In this document: in pieces, positions 31,832 to 33,592 of the stretch
Position numbering within the stretch: position 1 is the stretch's first letter
Layout of the letters: each line of letters begins with the position of its first letter
Notes under the pieces: model-generated
Told to the model about the DNA's origin: nothing
The model's input: only the letters and a program-made list of their open reading frames with translations
The model's database searches: none
Source: Nitrososphaerales archaeon
GTDB taxonomy: Archaea > Thermoproteota > Nitrososphaeria > Nitrososphaerales > JANXEG01
NCBI GenBank assembly: GCA_025058425.1
Contig: JANXEG010000008.1
Coordinates: 1-33,592 of the forward strand
DNA length: 33,592 nt
Direction: 5' to 3'
Made by a program: the position numbers and the translations under genes

Positions 31832-32917
31832 TCAATACTCTCTTAACCAATTTAAGAAGAGGTCGAAGACATACTCCGCATCCCTCGGCCCCGAATGTCC
31901 TTCGGGATGGTACTGTGTAGAAATGATGGGTAATTCTCTATGTATGAGCCCTTCAACGGTGCGATCATTCACGTTTATGGATGAGATTTTGAATCCCGTT
32001 CCATCTAAACTCGAAGGTTCTACAGCAAACCCGTGATTTTGAGATGTGATATAGACTCGGTTAGTAATCAAGTCTTTAACCGGATGGTTGCTACCACGAT
32101 GGCCGAACTTCATCTTATAGGTCTTTGCTCCAGAGGCAAGTGCAAGGAGTTGATGGCCGAGGCAGATACCGAGCGTAGGTAATTTACCGATGAGCTTCTC
32201 TACCGTCTCTATTACATAGCGTATATAAGCGGGATCGCCCGGTCCATTCGAGATTACCACGCCATCCGGATCATAATCCATGATCTCCTCATAATTCACA
32301 TTGGCAGGCACTATCGTAATATTCACACCACGCCTGAGTAAAGCATCTATAATGCTCTTCTTTACACCACAATCGATGAGTACTACTTCATAGTTACCTT
32401 TTACATCGATCCTCTCCACATTCCTCCTCGTAACCTCCCTCACCAAATCTATCTCCGATGTAGATGGTTGATTACGTGTCTTTCTCAAAACTTCATCGAT
32501 ATTCGGAGGATCGTTAGTGTAGGTGATGAGTGCACTCTTCATCACACCATACTTACGAATCTTTATAGTGAGTGCCCTCGTATCCACACCCTCGATCGCT
32601 GGAATTCCATAATCTCTTAAAAATTCATGAATCGTCTTTATAGGTCGATGGTGTGATGGGATTTTACAAGCCTCCATAACCACAAATCCTTCTACTTGAA
32701 TCCTTTCGGATTGAAAGCTAGATTCATGAATACCATAGTTACCTATGAGAGGGTAGGTCATGATCAAGATCTGTCCGTTGTAAGATGGATCGGTCAATGC
32801 TTCTTCATAACCGGTCATGCTCGTGCAGAATACCGCCTCGCCGTAGGCTTCGCCCTCAGCACCGAAACCCTTGCCGTAAAAGATACTTCCATCTTCTAAT
32901 GCAAAAAGAGCTTTCAT
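31832..32917 (-). CDS. carA: Carbamoyl-phosphate synthase, small (glutaminase) subunit
   Basis: This 361-residue glutamine amidotransferase supplies ammonia to CarB. The N-terminal domain (about 1-170) has LEDGSIFYGKGFGAEGEAYG and TSMTGYEEALTDPSYNGQI. The class I amidotransferase domain has SNGPGDPA, the nucleophile Cys in GICLGHQLLAL near 249, and His-Glu in QYHPEGHSGP near 336-338. It is the first gene of carA-carB. The ATG has no good Shine-Dalgarno; an AT-rich TATA-like stretch (about 32977-32990) and an inverted repeat (32952-32976) lie upstream and could hold the promoter and an operator. Confidence 0.96.
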   Translation of the reverse strand: MKALFALEDGSIFYGKGFGAEGEAYGEAVFCTSMTGYEEALTDPSYNGQILIMTYPLIGNYGIHESSFQSERIQVEGFVVMEACKIPSHHRPIKTIHEFLRDYGIPAIEGVDTRALTIKIRKYGVMKSALITYTNDPPNIDEVLRKTRNQPSTSEIDLVREVTRRNVERIDVKGNYEVVLIDCGVKKSIIDALLRRGVNITIVPANVNYEEIMDYDPDGVVISNGPGDPAYIRYVIETVEKLIGKLPTLGICLGHQLLALASGAKTYKMKFGHRGSNHPVKDLITNRVYITSQNHGFAVEPSSLDGTGFKISSINVNDRTVEGLIHRELPIISTQYHPEGHSGPRDAEYVFDLFLNWLREY

Positions 32918-32951
32918 CTTTATTTGATGGTCATTAAACTCTATTAACGTG

Positions 32952-32976
32952 ACCCTCTCCCTCCTTTGGGGAGGGT
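32952..32976. promoter_or_regulatory. Inverted repeat in the carA promoter region
   Basis: ACCCTCTCC pairs with GGGGAGGGT (nine pairs, one of them a wobble in RNA) over a 7-base loop. It lies between an AT-rich TATA candidate and the carA start, 35-59 bases before the ATG. It could be an operator or a leader hairpin; on the plus strand it could also act as a terminator since T-runs follow. Confidence 0.4.
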
Positions 32977-33096
32977 AAAATAAATATTTTTCGATGGTAA
33001 ATTGGCAACCTTACATTTTTCTTTCCCTCTGAATTCCTTCATCTTTAACGCTAAAGGTTTGATCGGTTAAAGGAGATCATATTGGTGTTTTGAACG

Positions 33097-33592
33097 TTAA
33101 AAAGAGGATTCTCCTTTAATTTTTAACTTCTCTTTGATTAGTGATAGGAGGGTTTGCCCATCTCTATCTAAATTTAAGTTTATTACTGATGCTTCCGGTA
33201 CATTTAGGTTCGATGGTGCTAAATCTTCAACAACCCTTCCTGTCACAGCTAAAATAGGACCAACCACATCCTTAAGGATAGAGTCTAACTCCTCCCTATT
33301 CTTCGCAGTTATAATCTTGTAAATATCTCTCCTTTTTGCAACGAAAGTATGGAATCCTTCTAGGAATACGATGTCAAAATCCTGACGATTGAATAGATTA
33401 AGAATATTCTCCAAAGTTTGACAAAAATCACCCTTCTTTATAACTGCCAACTCATTCGGCGATACTATAGCTATAGTTTTAGCACCAGCTTTGGCAAACC
33501 TCCATGAATCCTTCCCCTTCACATCTATCGTGAAACCCCGTTGGTGAACATGTTTTGCCACACCGACCCTGAAACCTTCTTTACACAGAATC
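33097..33592 (-). CDS. mobB: MobB-like molybdopterin-cofactor nucleotide-binding protein (cut by right window edge)
   Basis: MobB is a P-loop GTPase that assists attachment of a nucleotide to molybdopterin. The frame is open to the window edge, so the GTG at 33561 is internal and the N-terminus with Walker A is missing. Visible signs are RVGVAKHVHQRGFTIDVKGKDSWR followed by FAKAGAKTIAIVSPNE, the strand DIVFLEGFH near the middle (the Walker B/EGF region) and VTGRV late on. About 165 residues are visible of roughly 180-250 usual. The C-terminal 40 residues are an ordinary tail with no MoeA or MobA fusion. Molybdenum or tungsten enzymes are therefore likely in this organism. carA follows 180 bases later in the same direction but probably has its own promoter. 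Confidence 0.9.
   Translation of the reverse strand, partial: ILCKEGFRVGVAKHVHQRGFTIDVKGKDSWRFAKAGAKTIAIVSPNELAVIKKGDFCQTLENILNLFNRQDFDIVFLEGFHTFVAKRRDIYKIITAKNREELDSILKDVVGPILAVTGRVVEDLAPSNLNVPEASVINLNLDRDGQTLLSLIKEKLKIKGESSF

Noticed and set aside
1-33592. CRISPR arrays, insertion sequences or rRNA genes
   Set aside because: I saw no regularly spaced direct repeats, transposase motifs, terminal inverted repeats or rRNA sequence anywhere in the window.

Overview
The window looks like chromosomal DNA from a thermophilic archaeon, probably of the TACK group. The evidence is a reverse gyrase, a tRNA gene with a bulge-helix-bulge (BHB) intron outside the anticodon loop, a double-guide C/D-box sRNA, a ThiD-ThiN fusion, a ThiN-type regulator (ThiR), and TATA boxes 22-34 bases before many start codons. 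I cannot name the lineage from sequence alone. Most of the window is ordinary housekeeping DNA; the less familiar material is in small genes, RNA elements and a few operons.

Layout. Left edge to 2.3 kb: the C-terminal two thirds of reverse gyrase, cut by the window edge. 2.3-3.3 kb: a small helix-turn-helix gene divergent from a possible 23-residue gene. 3.3-4.6 kb: a KaiC-like ATPase overlapping its KaiC-associated partner. 4.6-5.5 kb: a decayed-looking gap, then tRNA-Ala(CGC) with a 16-base D-arm intron. 5.4-7.5 kb: small membrane proteins, a sirtuin and an unknown gene. 7.6-10.3 kb: a likely operon of a membrane-anchored winged-helix protein, a 33-codon ORF and a secreted metzincin-type protease. 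10.4-13 kb: a membrane-anchored SagB-like oxidoreductase and a sodium:solute symporter with its small partner. 13.2-14.8 kb: a C/D sRNA and thiDN. 15-21 kb: an AIR-synthase-like protein and the condensin set smc-scpA-scpB. 21.2-25.1 kb: Xaa-Pro peptidase, AbrB-PhoU protein and CTP synthase. 25.1-28.5 kb: thiR divergent from thiW, a P-loop protein and cytX. 28.6-33 kb: carA-carB. Right edge: a cut mobB.

Two themes link genes. Thiamine: thiDN makes thiamine phosphate, while thiW and cytX resemble importers for the thiazole and hydroxymethylpyrimidine precursors. thiR probably controls the import operon through an 18-bp perfect palindrome in the shared promoter. The P-loop protein between thiW and cytX has no assigned function and is the best candidate for something new. 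Pyrimidines: pyrG and carAB supply CTP and carbamoyl phosphate.

Translation signals fall into two classes. Genes that open a transcription unit mostly have a TATA box about 22-34 bases before the start codon and no Shine-Dalgarno sequence, suggesting leaderless mRNAs. Genes inside operons mostly have Shine-Dalgarno sequences or 4-base overlaps.
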